DNA of 64,000 nt, taken from assembly GCA_963920525.1 (NCBI GenBank), contig OY986438.1, forward strand, positions 96,313,671-96,377,670, read 5' to 3'. Within the stretch, counting starts at the first letter, position 1. Every line of letters begins with the position of its first letter. Both the position numbers and the translations under genes were made by a program. This document shows positions 22,449 to 34,044 of the stretch, piece after piece. Below the pieces are notes generated by a model. It ran no database searches. It had not been told where the DNA came from and saw nothing but the letters and a program-made list of their open reading frames with translations. This DNA is from Dichetophora obliterata (taxonomy: Eukaryota; Arthropoda; Insecta; Diptera; Sciomyzidae).

Positions 22449-23295
22449 TAGTCTAGTTATACTACAAGAATGATAGAATAAGAGATTGCGCTTTGCGCAG
22501 GTCCGTTACTTCTGCTAATCGAGTTTGACAACCAGCTGTTTAGTTGACTACGTCACAATATTTTATTTCTTTGAGAAACGTGTTGCGATCGGTTCTGTTT
22601 TTTTTGATTGTGTATATATCGAAGTATATTTGCGAGTTTTTTACTTAAAATTTAAAAAATGAAGTGTGCAGCTGCTAATTGCGGTAACAGTAGCAAAAAA
22701 ATATTGTTCAGAACACTAATGTTTGTAATAATACAAAAATTAAAACAAGAAATTGTAGAAAACGAACACAAACGAAAACAAAAATACAAAAATATATTTA
22801 CTTATCAAAATGTGTTTCATTAGTTAAAAACATGGAATAATCATATTTCTGTCCTTTCAATTCACAGGTAAATTGATGGAAATAAAATATTTGGGAATGT
22901 AGAAACTACGTCAATTCAACTCGTAATCAACATTTTAATAAAATACAACTCGAACAATAATACTCACTGAAGTTGGTATAGTTATACAAATTCTTTTTGT
23001 CTAAGCTGCAGCCAGTAGCAAGAAAATAATAGTAAAAATAATGTTTGCAAAGGAGTACTAAATAAGTTTACTTTCTTCTCGTTCCAATAAATTGCTTCTC
23101 ACTTCTTTTATTTTAATAATACAAACTAAAATGTATGCAATTTTCATTTCTGTGTAGAAATCGTATGCAAAGTAAACGTTCGCCAAAACAGCATTGATAT
23201 TATGACGTACATGTGCAGAACGACAATTGTGTTGAACTCTTTTTCTTGTCTTCAGCGCAATCTTTGTATTCTATCATTCTTGGTTATACTATGCA
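22449..23295 (+). mobile_element. TIR element with a THAP-like stub
   Basis: The left end (22449-22493) contains CAAGAATGATAGAATAAGAG then ATTGCGCT. The right end (23253-23295), reversed, contains CAAGAATGATAGAATACAAA then GATTGCGCT, giving terminal inverted repeats of about 40 bp. The roughly 850 bp interior has only a short THAP-like start and is otherwise noncoding, so this is probably an internally deleted relative of a THAP-domain transposon (P or Kolobok-like). It lies between the two copies of the 630 bp duplication. Confidence 0.6.
22659..22823 (+). pseudogene. Possible THAP-domain N-terminal stub
   Basis: 54 codons from the ATG at 22659, beginning MKCAAANCGNSSKKILFRTL. The C-x4-C start right after Met is the opening of a THAP zinc finger (C2CH), a DNA-binding head found in P-type and other transposases. 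The following residues lose the FP, W and C..H features, become Lys-rich and stop. The location inside a TIR element fits a deleted transposase gene. Evidence is limited to about 18 residues. Confidence 0.4.
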
Positions 23296-23601
23296 TATTA
23301 CCCCAAAGAGATTGCTACCACTAGTGGTAAAAATAGGGATGAAGAAAATCATGTATATAGTTTATAGTTTTGTGTTTGTGTTTGAAGTTGTTTCCGTGTT
23401 TAGCAAGCAAAACTTTAACAATTTAAATTAAAAAAAAAAATTATATCTGGAAGAAAAAGATCATTGCCGCAGATTTCTCTATGCAAAAACAAAAAGAACT
23501 GAAATACTATGAAAATTATTAGGGGTACTCACACTGACTTGGGTAGTTGGGTAGATTGGCAAATGCCAAACATTTTGTTTTTGTAAAGTGCCATTGCACC
23601 A

Positions 23602-24229
23602 ACCCAGTGGTAAATGGACACATGACGTAACCAATTATGTCTTGTATACAATGTAGCTGCGAGGCCTCCGAAGTTTGCTTACAATTATCAATTACATTTG
23701 TTTGGACATGGCCGCTAAAACACAGATGACATCTACCTTACACAGTAAGCGACAATGTGAGTAGGTATGCACAAGATAGGAGAGAACAAAGAAATGAAGC
23801 TTAAAATTGGAAAGAACACAAATAAATTGAACGACAGTCCTCTCTACGCCAAAAACACAACGAAAACGAAAGAGAAAACACCGAAAAGAAGCAAACAAAA
23901 GCAAATGACGCCACAAAATATTTCCACAATAATCTTTACTATTTAATGAACGAATTTATTACTTTTTATATAGCATTTAAGAATTAATGTTTAATAATAC
24001 TTAGTTATTTTATAAATAAAACTATTCTGGCTGACACATAAAGAGTAATAGTTTTCGCAAACACACTTCAGTGCAAAACTTTCTGTTAGAAACACGATTT
24101 TGCTTAACAGACGAATAAAGTCAAACTGTTGTATGAACAATGAAAAGAAAATAATGTGAGCACAAGCAAGATTTTGTATCCGCTTACAGTTCTGCATTAC
24201 AATGTCATCAGCGACAAATGTTTACAATC
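23602..24229. repeat. Direct duplication, copy 2 (partner 21803-22440)
   Basis: Second copy of the 630 bp block described at 21803-22440. Its flanks differ. The left flank holds GACTTGGGTAGTTGGGTAGA (23537-23556) and the right flank holds ATCTATCAATCTAATCTATC, so the shared block is probably the body of a dispersed repeat, not a recent local copy. Confidence 0.85.
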
Positions 24230-24973
24230 GTGCAAGGACCTATCTATCAATCTAATCTATCTGACCCCCTGAGTTGTTTCGGTAGATTGATTTCTTGCCA
24301 AATAGAGCATTTTTCCCATGTGTACCCACCTTTCGCAAAAATAGGCAATAATTGACCTAAGGGCATCAAATTTACAATATTTGTTGTCAAGTCTAATATC
24401 TTGAATAATAAAAAAAATGGCCACACCCCCTAGTACCTCCAAAAATCTATAAAAGCGCTATATATTTCAGATGAATTCGATTGTACTGGACTATAATTTT
24501 GTAATTTAGTTCGTATGGTTACTGGCGGCAGTTTTACTAAAAATGGGCGTGGTCGAACTATGTATACGCTCCATTTTCAGGGGATAAGCGTGGTGCAAAG
24601 CAAAGTGCGTCAGGTATAAGCTAAATTGAGCTGCAATTTTGGCAGTCAATTTTTTCGAGTACGAGATGGTTTAGGGAAAAAGTCCTTATTACACCCCTTT
24701 TTACCGCCTTAACTCATTAACCGCGGTTGGTTATTTTTTTATCCATTAAAATGCTTCTGCAGAATTGATCATGTCTCAGGATTGGTAACAGCTAAGTATT
24801 TCATTTTTTGTTTGTTTCTTTAAGAAAACATAGAGCTATGACTTGTGTGAGTCAAGAAATTTTGAGGTTCACTACTTCATTTGCAAAGTCAAAAGTGATG
24901 ATTGCACTTCGTGTTAAACCAAGTTCTACTAGTTTTGTAATCATTGTTGGCAAATTTACTGAGTCTAAAGCTT
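24230..24973. repeat. Fragment of the AT-bounded repeat family; otherwise no gene
   Basis: 24560-24715 matches 29700-29860 in inverted orientation. Shared words include AAAGTGCG, TAAATTGA, GGCAGTC, GTACGAGATGGTTTAGGGAA and ACCCCTTTTTA. The match shows that part of the large repeat block at 28.8-31.1 kb is present here on the other strand. The rest is noncoding. Confidence 0.65.
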
Positions 24974-25375
24974 TTAATTAACCAATCCCCAGAAATGCCA
25001 CAAACTTTTTGTATCTATATTTTCGTAGATAAATTCGGTGCGCTTTAGATAAGCAAATATAGTGTTTGAATTTCCTGCAAGCCCGAACTGGTTTATGTTA
25101 ATTATGTTATTATTTGTCATAAATTTATTTAGCCTTTTCAACAAGATGATCTCAAATATTTTATCGACAATACTGAGCTTAGTAATAGGTCTATAATTTG
25201 AGCAAAACTCTTTGCTACCGCTTTTATAAATGAAGACTACTGACCTGATTTTTAATCTATCGGGATCATTTTCAGATCTAAAGCTATCATTTAAAAAAAT
25301 TGGCCAGAAGTGTAGTGAGTCCTGCTTTATATTTTTTAACAAAATGTTCTGAGACATTATTAGGTTCATTTGCAA
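24974..25375 (-). pseudogene. LINE reverse transcriptase fragment (RT fingers)
   Basis: A 133-codon minus-strand frame with the pre-palm RT signature. VVFIYKSGSKEFCSNYRPIT gives the usual P.YKSG....NYRPI block, then LSIVDKIFEIILLKRLNKFM and INQFGLAGNSNT (the usual Q.GF..G.ST). It ends before motif A, and the catalytic YADD part is missing. It resembles CR1/Jockey-group enzymes. A possible 3' tail of such an element (AAATAAATAAATAAAT on the minus strand) lies separately at 25617-25637. Confidence 0.75.
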
Positions 25376-25380
25376 ATTTT

Positions 25381-26759
25381 TAATTTTAATATTTAGTTGC
25401 GTTCGGGTATTTAATTTGAGAATTTCCTGTAATATTATTGAATCATCAACTCAATTAGAAAAACTATAAAAATTGTATGGAATTCTTTATTTTTTTCACA
25501 TAACCAAGAAACATAAGATATAATACGTTAAAAACTGGTTGTAAGAACGGCACGTGTTCAACTATGTATCTATTTTCTCTATTTTTCTCCTTCATGAGCC
25601 TACAAACATTGGTCCAATTTATTTATTTATTTATTTCAATGATTTGTGGGGGTTTACAAAAGATAGTACTGTTAAAGCAGTGAAAAATATACATTCTTTG
25701 TTTTTGCGAAGAAGCGTCCCGACATTTGGCAACACAGATGACAAAAATACGATACTTTTGCGAAGAAGCGTCCCGACATTTGGCAAGACAGATGACAAAA
25801 ATACGATATTTTTGAATACCTACTTAGGAAATTCAACAGAACAGGTATAGTTTTGTATATGAATTTATTTTATAAATGGTTGATGTAAACAATTGTTATT
25901 TATTCAAATTTTATAATCGGCTTAACGGGCTGGCTGCCCATTAATAACGATAAAGTACTCAAGGAGCTATCTAAAAAGCCAATATCAACTTTTTTTACTG
26001 TTCGCCAGGAGTTTTCGCCAAATTTTTAAACAAATTTTCAAATTTTATTAATTAATCCCCCCTTTGTCAAATTATAGCTACGCCACTGGATCACAGTACG
26101 TTTGTGTACATTTAAATGGGGAACATATTGCATTTTTACTATTGGCAATTTTTTTTACGAACATAAAAAGTAAAATATCTACTTATATGTAGCGCTCTTT
26201 TCGTTTGTATTTTTGACCTTTATTCGCAAAACGTGTAAAAATGTACCCTAAAATGTTATCGTAGTAAGTTAAAATTTAAAATATTTTTCAAAAATATTAC
26301 TCAAAAATTTCAATATACATTGGCCTGTAAAAACAACAACTATGCGAGAAGTATTTGTAAAGTAGTTTTCTTTGATTTAATGTTTTTTCAAAGTTCATTT
26401 TGTGTTTAAAAACTAACAACAAATTTCGTCAAAGTAATATAAAAGAAGTATTTTAAAAAATATATATAAAATTAAAACATTTTGCCTTGAATAAAAAAAT
26501 AAACACTCCTGAAGCCGTATTTAAGCTAAAACTTTTTTCTGTGTATTGGCAAAATCGACAAAGTCGCATATTTTGAACAGCTTTTTGTACTGTGTTACTA
26601 AAATAAATATTTTCTTAAATAAATATACGCTGATATAAATAAAATCAAATCAAAAGCATTTAGTTGGTTAGATTATATTCTAAAATTAGTTATGTGTTGT
26701 ATATTCCCAATCGATTTTCTTTCATCGATCAAATTTGAAAAAAAAAATGTAAAATACAC
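25381..26759. other. No gene; LINE tail and a 54 bp tandem duplication
   Basis: Noncoding. 25617-25680 looks like the 3' end of a minus-strand CR1-type LINE (AAATA-repeat tail). At 25706-25810 a 54 bp unit starting GCGAAGAAGCGTCCCGACAT occurs twice in tandem with only two or three differences, so that duplication is recent. 26040-26098 has a C-rich repeat end (AATCCCCCCTTTGTCAAATT then GCTACGCCACTGG). Confidence 0.6.
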
Positions 26760-28768
26760 ATTACTGCTAGCAACTAGCAGAAACGAGTAATTTTTTGCAA
26801 TGATCGTCATGCTACGACTTACTCTTTGTGGAAATTATAAAACCTCGAACAGCACGAATAAAAAGAGCTGAAGTCCAAACGTCTAAGCTTGAGTACGTCT
26901 GAGCTCTTGGAATATTTGGTATATTGTTTTATTGACTTTACTACTTACTGACTTAGGCCGCATTTATAGTGGACGCTTATTGCGGAGCTGAGCCCAAAAA
27001 CACATTGCAGTAATAGAGAATGCAAGTCATGCATCTCTTTTTCCCCAATGCATTTTTGCGACCACTATTAACGCGCCCTAAGCTTGACAATAACGGCAAC
27101 AAAGTCAATGATGACGAGGATCGCAACTTAAGACAGCGGCGTATTGACAATGACAAGAGGCTGTTGTTGCTGCTAATGTTGTCGCTTCTGGCGTTTATGT
27201 TGTTGCAATTAACAATGACAAAGTTAAGATTGTCAATGTTTTTTCTCCCTTCTTTGTAATAACGATAGAATTGCTTGGTCGTTGCAGTTGTTTTTGCGGT
27301 GTCTAAGTTTAGCGTTGACCTCAACAAATGTTGCACGAGTTGCAGCAAAAGCAGGAGCAGTAGCAACAGATTAGAATTACTATAAAAACAATACAGCTAT
27401 AGCTCAGTTCTTCTGGCCAGCTATCGCCCCGCTGTGCCAGAACTTTTTTCCTTCCCCTTGATCACGATCGCCATGTGGTCCATACAACAACATGAATCTC
27501 CCAATTCCGGTTTTAACCACAACAATAACAATAGCAAAAACCGCAGTCAGTCGCTTTTGCTGCGCTGACTGAATTTGTTTTTGTTGATATATTATTAATA
27601 GGTATATATTTATGGTTTTCTTGTTCTTTCTCAGACAGGCCCGTAGCCAGAATTTTCCATGAGGGGGAAAATTTTGATTCCAACAATTTAAAAACGGATA
27701 TATTACTTCTTTGTGCAAAATTTATGCACATCCTATTGAAATGTAGTTTAGAATTAAAATAGTTAAAAGAAATTTTTTTATTGTTCCAAATGGTAACTTT
27801 TAGGCTATAATTTGTGTCCGTCCGAATATTCGGCATAATCTGTAGATTTTTTAACCTTCGGTTTTGGCCGAATATTTGTGCTGAGTGTTTTTGCTTTGTT
27901 ATACGGTTGGATATATTTTTCAACTGCTTTTGCTATTATAACAAAGTATGTTTTGCTAAAACCAACAATGAAACTGTCTGGCAGGTTTCAGTCAGTACTG
28001 CATTTCTGTAATTTTTCTTGACTAGATCTAAAATCGATTCAATTCATTTCTACGTCAGCTTGACGTCACTAAATCAATTATAAAAATATCCGAATTGATT
28101 AGTGCCTACTGCAAAATGACATAAAAAGAAATTGAATTAATTTTCTGTCTAGTCGAGAAAAGCTACAGAAATCTGGCACAAAAACTTCAGCGTTTAATAT
28201 AAACTTATGTTGGTCTAGAATTTCTATGAAATCGATTTTTTTTTAATATTTGAAAACTATAGTTTTTCGAGCATATACTTTTAAATTTGTGTATGCGCAC
28301 TGACGTTATTTCCCCTTCTACAGCCATTTCAGCAGGTATCGAGCGCACTGTGTTTCGTTTATAACAGTCTAGATGGACCAAGTTTTCTCAAAACTACCAT
28401 TTTCGGCAATGTTTTGTAGAAAAAAAAAACTATTTAGTCGAATCACAACAGTCATTCACAACATCAGTGGCTATCGCTGGGACTAGAATCAAAGTTTTTT
28501 TTCAAAAACATCGTATATTGTACATTTAGTAACCGTTAAGAAACCTGTTTTTATATTTAACATAAATAAAAGACTCCAAGTCCAAAACACTGTCCAGGCC
28601 CCTTTCTTTGATAGGGTCTCATTGAGCGACATTTTGTTGGTTAAAGTTAATAGTAATTTAATACTATGTTTAATAAATGGAAGTAAATATTTCGAAAAAA
28701 TATGAGTTAAGAAAAGAGCATAATGTTATTGAACATTTTTGTAAACCTCCATAATAGAGAAAAATGTT
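26760..28768. other. No gene seen
   Basis: Short frames on both strands near 27.0-27.4 kb are Leu- or Asn-rich and follow trinucleotide-rich DNA (AAC/TTG), so I do not call them. 27643-27680 reads GCCCGTAGCCAGAATTTTCC then ATGAGGGGGAAAA, a G-rich repeat terminus of the type also seen on the other strand near 19.9 kb. Nothing else is supported. Confidence 0.45.
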
Positions 28769-31108
28769 TTATATATATATATATACTAGCTGAAACCCGG
28801 CGCGTTGCTGCCACTCTCCCTTGTCAAACGCCCATAAAATGTTATCAGTTAAACAGCATGTCTAAATTGAGGTCAAATACTGAATTCCGAGACTGTGCGA
28901 GCTATATCCACAAAGCTATTCGATATAACAATTTTGGGTTGTATAGGAAGTGCCACGCCCTCTTGATCACCCCTCATAGAACGTAATCAATTAAGCTGCA
29001 TGTGTTCATGGAGGTCGAATACCGAATACCAAAACTGTTCGACATATAACTCCAAAACTATTCGATAACACAAATTTGGGTTGTATGGGAGGTGCCACTC
29101 CCCTTTTCCCTACACCCATAAAATTTCAGGTCCAATACTGAATTCAAAAACTGTGCGACCTATAATCCCAAAGATTATAGGTCGCTTGATATCTTTAATT
29201 TGGGTTAATTGAAACTGCATGTGTAAATTGAGGTCAAAAACTGAATTACAAAGCTGAATTTCTATAACTTCAAAGCTATTCGATATCACCAATTTGGGTT
29301 GTATGAGAGGTGCTCCTCCTCCTTGTCCAACTCCCATAAAATTTTATCACTGAAACGGTACGTCTAAATTGTGGTCGAATACCGAATTTCTAAGCTGTGC
29401 AACCCATAACTCTAAAGCTAATCGATAACACAAATTGTTTTTATATTTATGGGAGGTAAAAGAAGGTGTGGCATTTCTTCTGAAACCATCTCGTACTCAA
29501 AGCAAAGCCACTTACAAAATTTTGAGCTCAATTGGACCAATAGTTTCGAAGTATTGTGATATTTCCAAAAGTAGGCGTAGATGAAATGTGACAACGCCCG
29601 TTTTTATTTAAGTTAATGACCGTCATCATAAGAACTTATTTACCAAATTTTAATTTAATACGACCAAAACCGTGCGAAATATAGCATTTTTGTTGTTTTG
29701 CAAGCAGTAAAAAGGGGTGCTGGAAAATATTTCCCTTGAACCATCTCGTAATCGAAACAAATCGACTGCCCAAATTTCAGATCAATTTAGGTTAAGCTTG
29801 GCGCACTTTACTTCACTCGACGCTAACTCCCTGAAAAATGAGTTTAACTAAAGTGGGACAGGCCTATTTTTAGTGCACTTGCCGAGAGTAACCATATGAA
29901 CTGAATTACAAAATGTTTGTCCAACACGATACAAATCGTTGAAATAAAACGTTTTCATTGGTTTGTGGGCAGTAAAAGGGGGGCGTGAAACCAATTTGTA
30001 CAGTTGCTGACAGTAACCGTACAAACTAAAGCAACATTTTAGCTCAATAGACCCAGTAGTCAATTTTAATGATTTCTCAAAAAGTGGGTGTGCGTGTGGC
30101 TATATAGTGATGACGCCTTTTTTTAGTTCAGTTGCCGAAAGTAGCAATACAAACTTAGGTATCACATGTTAGTCTCATACGGCCAAAACTGCTTGAAATA
30201 TAGCATTTTCACTGATTTGTGGGCGCAAAAAGGGGGCGTGGAAACCAATTTTTCGTACAGTTACTGTCAGTAACTACACAAACCAAAGTACCAAATTTAA
30301 GTCTTATACGACCAAAACCGTCTGAAATAAAGCATTTTCATTTTTTTGTGGGCGGTAAAAGGGGGCGTGGAAACTCATTTTAAGTACAGTTATCGACAGT
30401 AACCGTACATACTAAATTGCAAAATTTTAGCTTTATACGACCCAAACTGACTGAAATATATAATTTTTATTGATTTGGGGGCGGTAAAAGGGGGGGTGTG
30501 GCACATTTTTCCCCTCAACCATCTCGTACCTGAAACAAATCGGCTGCCAAAATTTCAGGTCAATCGGTTTAGTAGTTTTGGAGTCTATAGACATCACACA
30601 GCCAGACACACATCGTTTTGCTTTTTATATATATAGACATTGATTTGTGGGCGGTAAAAGTGGGCGTGAAAACATTTATATATAGTGACCGCCTCTTGGA
30701 GCACCTATACAGTAAGTTTCACTGTAAAAGTGTATAGAACTCTGGAACTACCATGATTTCGAAAAAGTGGGCGTATTTATTTTACGACCACGCCCATTTT
30801 TTGTACAGTTACCGACAGTAACCATCTGAACAAAATTACCAAATCTTAGTTTTTTACGATTGAAACCGCCTGATATATATCCTTTTTTTGGTTTGTGATC
30901 GATGGAGCAAATTTGGCTTGTATGGGAGGTACCACGCCCCCTTCTCCAATCGTTACCAAACCTCACAGGAACACTCTCAAGATGTGGCTTTATTTTCTCT
31001 GAAAATTTCATAAAGATCGGTTCAGCGGTTTTGGAGTCTATACGTGATATAGCCACATACCCACATACCCACATACCCACATACATACATCCATTTTTAT
31101 ATATAAGA
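28769..31108. repeat. AT-bounded dispersed repeat block with diverged tandem units
   Basis: Begins in (TA)n followed by ACTAGCTGAAACCCGGCGCG and ends in TTTTTATATATAAGA. An internal end of the same type (TTTTTATATATATAGAC) is at 30618-30640, so at least two elements are joined. Inside, related units recur. About four near 28.8-29.46 kb contain TTGGGTTGTATG(G)GAGGTGC, and about five near 29.9-30.7 kb contain TTGTGGGCGGTAAAAGGGGG and ACAGT(A)ACC. The ACTAGCTGAACCCGG head and the GTTTTGGAGTCTATA...CATACATACA tail are widespread in insect genomes. The class (LINE-derived, Helitron or other) is not settled by this sequence. Small open frames inside are not coding. Confidence 0.7.
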
Positions 31109-31756
31109 TTGTGAGAGTACTGAGAGCTGATCTCAATTTGAATTTAAAAAAAAGAAAATAAACAAACAAAAGGTATCAAAAGTTGAAAAATGGTGACAAA
31201 AGTTGGAATTTCGTGAGTATAATAAGTGCTCGTATAATGCAAAGTTTAATTTAATTTTTTTTCAGTTTTTGATTTTCACAGTCCTGAACTACACTTTATA
31301 TGCTTTTCTTGTTTAATTAAGTAAGCAAAACTATAAAAACTTTGTACTTCTTTGAATTAAAAAAATCTGTATCGTAACGTTTGTTGATGCAGACAAAAAC
31401 CACTTCTATATTTTGTATTGTAACGCGTCCTTTTTTTTGCTTATATCTATGGAAAAGCGATCGCTTCCACCTTTTACACTAAATGACTAACCTTTTACAC
31501 AACTAGAGTGCTTTCCAAAAATTAAATCAGGACAAAAAAAGTTTACATTTTTCTTTGCTTTTTTTCATTTTTAACATTAAAAAAAGGCGTACGAAGTTAC
31601 GTGTCCGACCATGGAAATGCCCATATTTGTATATTATATTTAGTGTATTTAAATGTTACTTAAAATTAAAATTTTAATAAACAAAATATATTTTTAGTAT
31701 TTTTAATAATTCGAATTTAAAATGCATACGCAGTCTCTGCCTTACTACGTAGTAGT
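31109..31756. other. No gene seen
   Basis: AT-rich noncoding sequence between the AT-bounded repeat block and LINE C. No termini or coding signature recognised. Confidence 0.5.
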
Positions 31757-33290
31757 AATTATTTATTTATTTATTTCAGTCTACGGATTTGTTACAATCT
31801 TACAGACTATTGTAGATATTAATACCTTAAAATTAATTAAAAATAGTGAACAGTATCATTCTAAATTGGTGTTCAGATACATTAAATTTTAAAATATTAG
31901 AAAGACTGTTGCATAAGTGCATACATCTAGCTATTGGTTCATTGTTAGCATAATTGGTCCTGTGGAGATTTTCTTCAAACATACGAGTACGTCTCAAATC
32001 CCTTGGAGCATCATAAATTTGAAAAAGATTTGACAGTTCAGTGCAATTAATTTTCCCGATAAATATTTTATAAACAAATAGAAGAGAACAAACTGATCTT
32101 CTATCTATTAAGGATTGCAACCCAAGTAATTTACGGCGTGCCTCATATGTTGGGAGACCATCAGGCCAGTAAAGCTTTTTAAGAGCCTATTTGCTCATTA
32201 GTTTTTGAACTCTCTCAATTCGATTTGATTCAACAATATAGTACGGATTCCAAACAATAGAACAATATTCGATTATACTTAGAACCAAAGAAACGTATAA
32301 CGCTTTTATAGTTAAAGGATCTTTAAAAATTTGAGTATGCCTCTTGATAAACCCCAGCATGGATTATGATTTAGAAATAATATAATCATAATGACATTTA
32401 AAATTAAGTTGTTTATCAAAAATTACCCCCAAATCCTTTATTTCAACTTTACGCTCTAATACACAATTATTCAATGTATAATTGAATAAAACGCTATTTA
32501 AACATTTAGTATAAGAGACTATGCAACATTTACTGATGTTCAAGAACAGTTTATTTGAGATACACCAGCTATGCAAGGCTGAGAGGTCACTTTGGAGACT
32601 TATGCAGTCTGAATCATTCGAAATATTAAGAAATAATTTGACATCATCAGCATACATAAGACATCTGGCAAACTTCAAGTGTGTTGGTAAGTCATTAATG
32701 AAAATTAAAAAAAGGAGAGGACCGCAATGGCTACCTTGTGGAACTCCTGATGAAGCGTCAATAGCAACATCTGAAATAGTTGATCCAATTTTGACATAAA
32801 GCTTTCTAGCGCTTAAATAACTTTTGAAAAATGCAATTAAAGTATCCGACAAACCGAACTTTTTTAATTTGCTTAGAAGAATAAAGTGATCAACTTTATC
32901 AAATGCTTTAGAAAAGTCGGTGTAAACGATATCCAACTGACTACCATTTTCCATTGCACTAATAATATTTTTCGAAATAAGCAGTTAATTTGAACATGTT
33001 GATCTACCAGGAAAAAATCCATGTTGTTATTCGGAGATGACACACTTCACATGCTCAAATAATTTGATTTTAAGTATATGATCAAACAATTTAGCTATTG
33101 TGCATTGTTTCACAATAGCCCTGTAATTATTTACATCACAACGATTACCCGTTTTAAAAATCGGAACTAATAAGCAAATTTTCCATACATCTAAAAAAAC
33201 GCCTTTTTTAATGCATAGATTATAAATAAAAGCTAAAGGCACTGCGACATTTACTGCACAGAGTTTGAAAAACATTGGCGGTAGTAATAC
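31757..33290 (-). pseudogene. LINE C: CR1/Jockey-group retrotransposon, broken
   Basis: Read on the minus strand. The RT fingers are at 33275-33027 (GVFLDVWKICLLVPIFKTGN then NNYRAI). The palm is at 32954-32364, with motif A DIVYTDFSKAFDKVDH, motif B SGVPQGSHCGPLLFLIFIND and motif C CLMYADDVKLFL. The thumb and C-terminus run from 32363 to 31833 (MLGFIKRHTQIF, IIEYCSIVWNPYY, ENLHRTNYANNEPIARC). The frame is broken between the fingers and palm and again by a stop near 32189. The 3' end is an AAATAAATAAAT tail at 31757-31772. The 5' endonuclease is missing. The protein is a close cousin of LINE D, sharing the SGVPQGSH and RTNY.NEP motifs. Confidence 0.88.
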
Positions 33291-33694
33291 ATTTTTTTGT
33301 AGCTACCCTGTAGTTCGGCTGGGGGCAGCATATCCCTTGGAGCATGCCATTTCTCAAGCCTTTACAGGTACGGCCTAATGGGACAGGAGAATCGTAAAGT
33401 CCATGGTAATGCAGGTTGGGTCCGTCCGCCCCTGTCAATGACATCGATGTGTTGAAAGGACGTACCTTAACCTTAGGTATGAATTATAAAAAAAAAATTG
33501 TTTGTTATTACTTTAAACTCTCAATTATATTTCTATATTAAATTTATAAACATATATAAAACTTTCTTTGTACCAAAATAAGGAAATTAATACATTTATC
33601 TCGAACGACTGACTAAATTATGCACTGTATAATGTTTGCGTATTATTTGTTTCTACGGAAAAGGAGAGAAAATACATTTTCAATAAATAATTTT
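33291..33694. other. No gene; GC-richer patch of possible LINE UTR
   Basis: 33300-33475 is less AT-rich than its surroundings and ends ACGTACCTTAACCTTAGGT, a style common at 3' ends of RNase H-bearing fly LINEs (compare TTAGACCTTACC at the end of LINE A). I could not match it to a coding part. 33480-33690 shows nothing, and the left terminus of the hAT element should lie hereabouts but is not recognisable. Confidence 0.35.
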
Positions 33695-34034
33695 ACTTTG
33701 ACTTACACAAAAAAACTTGATAAGATCATCTAATTCCAATTTTCTTACTAAATCGCATTCGATGAAAAGGATAGCTTTGCCATCGAGGCGCTTTTTGAGC
33801 TTTGTAGAGCTCAAATAAGTTTTTATTAATTTAAACTTCATAGCAATCTGTAGACAAATGATTATAGAGGTATTTTAATTCATCAAACAAATCCAAGCCG
33901 GAAATATACTTTTGATCACCGTCACTTATTAGAAGTTCTAAGTCCATACAATATTTTCGTATGTCATCATCCGTTATATTGGTGATATTGCCAAAATCAT
34001 ATAGTAATTTTAATTTTTTGTTATATTCCTGAAT
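33695..34034 (-). pseudogene. hAT transposase pseudogene, C-terminal dimerisation part
   Basis: Continues the gene broken at 38268. It reads QEYNKKLKLLYDFGNITNIT, then LDLFDELKYLYNHL, a stretch lost around the hAT C-terminal core, and then FKLIKTYLSSTKLKKRLDGK then AILFIECDL and LDDLIKFF, ending in a stop near 33692. The KLIK.YL.ST....RL.GLA.L.IE.DL block is the conserved end of the hAT dimerisation domain. The usual ASGERSFSKL segment just before it is missing. Residues upstream of QEYN in the longer visible frame (34045-34148) are antisense LINE A and not hAT. Confidence 0.8.
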
Positions 34035-34044
34035 TAGTTGAAAG
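34035..34044. repeat. Target-site duplication of LINE A, left copy (TAGTTGAAAG)
   Basis: TAGTTGAAAG occurs here and again at 38258-38267, at the exact two borders of LINE A. Removing LINE A plus one copy joins the two hAT halves in frame (FNRFQL + IQEYNKK). This is direct sequence support for a 10 bp target duplication. Confidence 0.88.

Noticed and set aside
26977..27923. Overlapping Leu- or Asn-rich frames on both strands
   Set aside because: Follow trinucleotide-rich DNA, overlap each other and show no motif.
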